Assembly (NCBI GenBank): GCA_020426125.1
Contig: JAGQQQ010000055.1
Span: 1-17,239 of the forward strand
Source: Planctomycetaceae bacterium
Lineage (GTDB): Bacteria > Planctomycetota > Planctomycetia > Planctomycetales > Planctomycetaceae
DNA: 17,239 bases
Direction of reading: 5' to 3'
The position numbers and the translations under genes were made by a program. A model generated the notes under the pieces. That model saw nothing but the letters and a program-made list of their open reading frames with translations, was not told the origin of the DNA and ran no database searches. This document shows, piece by piece, positions 15,090 to 17,239 of this stretch. The stretch's first letter is position 1. The number at the start of each line of letters is the position of its first letter.

Positions 15090-15953
15090 CTAATCGTCGG
15101 AAGAGTTTTGACACTCAAAAATCTCGCTTTTCTTCAGCCCGATCCGATGAAGATGAAACTGGGCGAGCGTTTTCAGTGTCGCGAGGCCGTAGATGGAACT
15201 GCGCCGAAAGTTGATGCTCGAAGCTTCCGAGAAGTACCGCACGGGAACGGGGATATCGCCGATCCGAAATCCAAAGTGCACAGCCTGTGCTAGGAATTGG
15301 CTGTCGAAGACGAAATCGTCCGAGTTTTTCATAAACGGGATCGTCTCCAGTACCTGCCGGGTGTAGGCCCGGTAGCCGCTGTGAAAGTCGCCAAGGTTTT
15401 GGCCGAGGGCGATGTTCTCAACGGTCGTCAGGATTCGGTTGGCGATGTATTTATAGACGGGCATGCCGCCATCGAGGGCTTCGCGACGGGTGCGGATCCG
15501 GGATCCCATGATGAAATCGCAAATTCCGAGTTTGAGAAAGTCGATCGTCGCCCGGACGGTCCGGCTGTCATACTGATAATCCGGATGGATCATCACAACG
15601 TAATCGGCCCCTTGCGATAATGCCAAGGTGTAGCAAGTCTTCTGGTTGGCTCCATATCCGCCGTTCTGCTCCCGTTCGACGACGGTGATCCCTAGCCGCT
15701 TCGCAACGGCGACCGTGTTGTCGCTGCTGGCGTCATCCACGAGAATCACTTCATCAACAGCACCTTGCGGAATGTCCTTGAGCGTCCGTTCAAGAGTCTT
15801 CGCCGCATTGTATGCTGGCATCACAGCGATCGTTTTTCCAGCCTTGGGAGGAGTGGCCTCGAAGGTGGTTTCCCGTTCGATCTGTTCGAGGAGCGACTCG
15901 ACTTCACTATCGATTTCGGAATTCGCCGTGAATTCTTTCAGGAGTTTGGACAC
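15090..15953 (-). CDS. Glycosyltransferase family 2, DPM1/DPG-synthase-like
   Basis: The 287-residue GT-A fold protein transfers a sugar from a nucleotide-sugar, probably to a lipid carrier such as polyprenyl phosphate. Motifs are TIAVMPAYNA (41-50), VDDASSDNT (72-80), NGGYGANQK (97-105) and the metal-binding HPDYQYD (123-129), followed by the DFHSGYRAY acceptor region. It resembles dolichol-phosphate-mannose synthase-like enzymes but lacks C-terminal membrane helices, and it has a 40-residue acidic N-terminal extension. The start is GTG (15953-15951) with AAGGAAG upstream. An in-frame stop lies further upstream and no ATG is available between. It sits alone, 300 bases downstream of the zinc protease gene, so an O-antigen or exopolysaccharide cluster is not evident. 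Confidence 0.9.
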   Translation of the reverse strand: MSKLLKEFTANSEIDSEVESLLEQIERETTFEATPPKAGKTIAVMPAYNAAKTLERTLKDIPQGAVDEVILVDDASSDNTVAVAKRLGITVVEREQNGGYGANQKTCYTLALSQGADYVVMIHPDYQYDSRTVRATIDFLKLGICDFIMGSRIRTRREALDGGMPVYKYIANRILTTVENIALGQNLGDFHSGYRAYTRQVLETIPFMKNSDDFVFDSQFLAQAVHFGFRIGDIPVPVRYFSEASSINFRRSSIYGLATLKTLAQFHLHRIGLKKSEIFECQNSSDD

Positions 15954-16253
15954 GGAACTTCCTTCGGTCGGGGACGCGTCAATTTTCAGAAACGTAGCTC
16001 AACCGAATGATTCCTTGTCCCTTCAGGAAGGAAAGCCGAAAAACCTTTCCATAGACTCTTCCGATTAGATCGGTCTCAACGATCAGATCGATTCTTCAGC
16101 GAGACCTCGATTCGACTGGCGATCGGACTTCAGTCCCTTGTGTCTGGGATCTTTCGACGATCCTGCCGTCACTTTTGCTTCAGTTCCCTCTAGAGCGCAC
16201 AAAGCCCCCGGAGATGATTGAACAACTCGATGAGTTGCAATTTGTCTGAGCGA
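15954..16253. other. Intergenic region between GT2 and YugP-like genes
   Basis: No gene is supported in these 300 bases. On the minus strand it holds the leader of the GT2 gene. That includes an inverted repeat GGAAAG/CTTTCC (16030-16050) about 80 bases before the GTG start, and a hairpin just after the protease stop. The GT2 promoter probably lies here, but no -35/-10 pair stands out. Confidence 0.45.
16223..16237 (-). terminator. Hairpin after the YugP-like gene
   Basis: CAACTC and GAGTTG pair around a three-base loop, 17 bases after the protease stop on the minus strand. Only a short TTC follows, so it is a weak terminator candidate. Confidence 0.3.
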
Positions 16254-16955
16254 TCAGTCGTCGCGTCCCCCGAGCAGGCCCAGGCGAATGATGTAGTAGA
16301 TCACAATCAACAATGATTGAAGTGTTGCTGCAACATACGTCCACGCGGCGGCATTCAGGACACCGGCGACCGCCTGACTGCCATAGGCATCGACGATCCC
16401 CATCTCATAAAGCAGCCGTTTTGCTCGATTACTGGCATCGAATTCCACGGGAAGATTGATCAGTTGGAACGCAAAGATGGCCGCATATCCCCCCACAGCC
16501 AACCACCAGAGGAAATGCGACATACTGTAGAAGACCATCCCCAAAACGAGAAACGCCATAAACCACCACGGTCCGAATTGGGCAGCCGGGACTGCCAAAT
16601 TGCGGACAACAAGGGGGCCGTAATTCTCTGCGTCCTGAAGGGCATGTCCCGCTTCGTGCGCAGCGATTCCGACGGAAGCCGCTGTGTTTCCGGAGTAAAC
16701 CTCCGAACTCAGACGCAATACCTTGTCGCGGGGATCGTAATGGTCCGAAAGCGTTCCTCCCACTTGTTCGATGCCGACCTGATGGAGTCCGGCCGCATCG
16801 AGAATCTCCCGCGCCGCTCGCGCGCCGGACATCCCGGTCGGGACTTCCATTCCCTGCGAATAGGCCGAGCGGATTCGCCACTGTGCCCACATCATGAGCA
16901 GCAAGGCCGGAGCGAGAATGATGAAATACAGCGGATCAAAAATGGGAAACATCAT
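16254..16955 (-). CDS. YugP-type membrane zinc metallopeptidase
   Basis: The 233-residue membrane protein belongs to the YugP/Zn_peptidase_2 family. Hydrophobic helices lie at about 8-23, 130-148, 150-168 and 200-226. The zinc-binding HExxH is H100-E101-x2-H104 (AAHEAGHAL), and E171 in the family-typical LPVEFDASNRAKRLL is the probable third ligand. The DHYDPRDKVLRLSSEVY segment before it is also characteristic. It is a putative inner-membrane protease. Substrates are unknown, and a role in membrane-protein quality control is only a guess. A GGAGG ten bases before the ATG at 16955 supports this start over the next ATG at 16952. Length matches the family (220-240). Confidence 0.93.
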   Translation of the reverse strand: MMFPIFDPLYFIILAPALLLMMWAQWRIRSAYSQGMEVPTGMSGARAAREILDAAGLHQVGIEQVGGTLSDHYDPRDKVLRLSSEVYSGNTAASVGIAAHEAGHALQDAENYGPLVVRNLAVPAAQFGPWWFMAFLVLGMVFYSMSHFLWWLAVGGYAAIFAFQLINLPVEFDASNRAKRLLYEMGIVDAYGSQAVAGVLNAAAWTYVAATLQSLLIVIYYIIRLGLLGGRDD

Positions 16956-16986
16956 GGCCGTTGGTCCTCCCAGTCAGGTCAATTTC

Positions 16987-17238
16987 TCAACCGAAATCAT
17001 AGGGGGAAGAATCCCCCTGCAAAGTGGCATTTCGCCGGGTTTTCTCCGCCTCCGTGTTGTTGCCCTGTTCTTGATCGCCCGTGGATTGCCGTGAGGCCCG
17101 CTTCGAGCCAGGGGGCTGGCTGGGGAACGAGCCAGGAATCACGGAAGCCCCGGCTGGGTGGCTGGGTTCAAATCGCCGGAGTTGAAGCAGCCGATTCTTT
17201 TTAGGCGTTTCAGCGATTTGCCCCCAGAATGTCTTGAA
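16987..17238 (-). CDS. Possible 3' end of a further minus-strand gene
   Basis: A minus-strand frame is open from the right edge to TGA at 16987-16989, 31 bases before the YugP start. Its 83 residues start FKTFWGQIAETPKKNRLLQL and end SSPYDFG. They are hydrophilic and rich in charged, Pro and Ser residues, like a flexible C-terminal tail. I recognise no domain. Spacing and orientation would suit an operon with the protease. It may equally be non-coding DNA with a chance open frame. Confidence 0.3.
   Translation of the reverse strand, partial: FKTFWGQIAETPKKNRLLQLRRFEPSHPAGASVIPGSFPSQPPGSKRASRQSTGDQEQGNNTEAEKTRRNATLQGDSSPYDFG
17001..17018. other. 7-bp hairpin upstream of the YugP-like gene
   Basis: AGGGGGA (17001-17007) and TCCCCCT (17012-17018) pair around AGAA. 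It lies 46 bases before the protease start on the minus strand and could be a leader hairpin or the end of an upstream transcript. If the frame ending at 16987 is real, the hairpin lies inside its last codons. Confidence 0.3.
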
Positions 17239-17239
17239 C

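Noticed and set aside
16317..17204. 295-codon plus-strand frame over the YugP-like gene
   Set aside because: Antisense to a complete HExxH membrane protease; no domain of its own.

Overview
The window reads like an ordinary stretch of chromosome from a planctomycete, probably family Planctomycetaceae. This is inferred from the gene styles: a GAF-like/HlyD fusion adaptor, a Tat-exported PhoD phosphatase, a Pro-rich Cys-containing lipoprotein, a DPM1-like glycosyltransferase and a YugP-type membrane protease. Moderately high GC, spacious intergenic regions, weak Shine-Dalgarno sites and a dispersed-repeat style hairpin element fit the same picture. No rRNA, tRNA, CRISPR array, transposase, phage gene or recognisable defence cassette was found.

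Layout. 1-184 is the 3' end of a GlsB/YeaQ-type small membrane protein. 592-2424 encodes a membrane-anchored HlyD-like adaptor with a GAF-like cytoplasmic part, followed by a DapA-superfamily aldolase/lyase of unknown substrate (2609-3565). A convergent minus-strand trio lies at 3622-6388: in transcription order a Cys/Pro-rich lipoprotein, a Gfo/Idh/MocA oxidoreductase and a single-domain STAS protein. From a divergent intergenic region (6389-6653) the plus strand carries a PilZ protein, an exported calcineurin-type phosphoesterase, asparagine synthase (asnB), argininosuccinate synthase (argG), an SDR dehydrogenase and a Tat-exported PhoD phosphatase (ends 15057). The minus strand then holds a GT2 glycosyltransferase, a YugP-like zinc protease and possibly the cut-off 3' end of one more gene reaching the right edge.

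How the genes relate. AsnB and ArgG are neighbours that both activate a carboxylate with ATP (aspartate and citrulline chemistry), giving a small amino-acid nitrogen section. Two unrelated exported phosphatases suggest phosphate scavenging. The PilZ and STAS proteins are stand-alone signalling modules whose partners lie outside the window. Nothing joins these genes into one obvious new system.

The most unusual features are the GAF-like/TM/HlyD fusion, a 127-bp non-coding element with perfect 12-bp terminal inverted repeats before asnB, a run of four hairpins in 71 bp between argG and the SDR gene, and a compound hairpin directly in front of the PilZ ribosome binding site.
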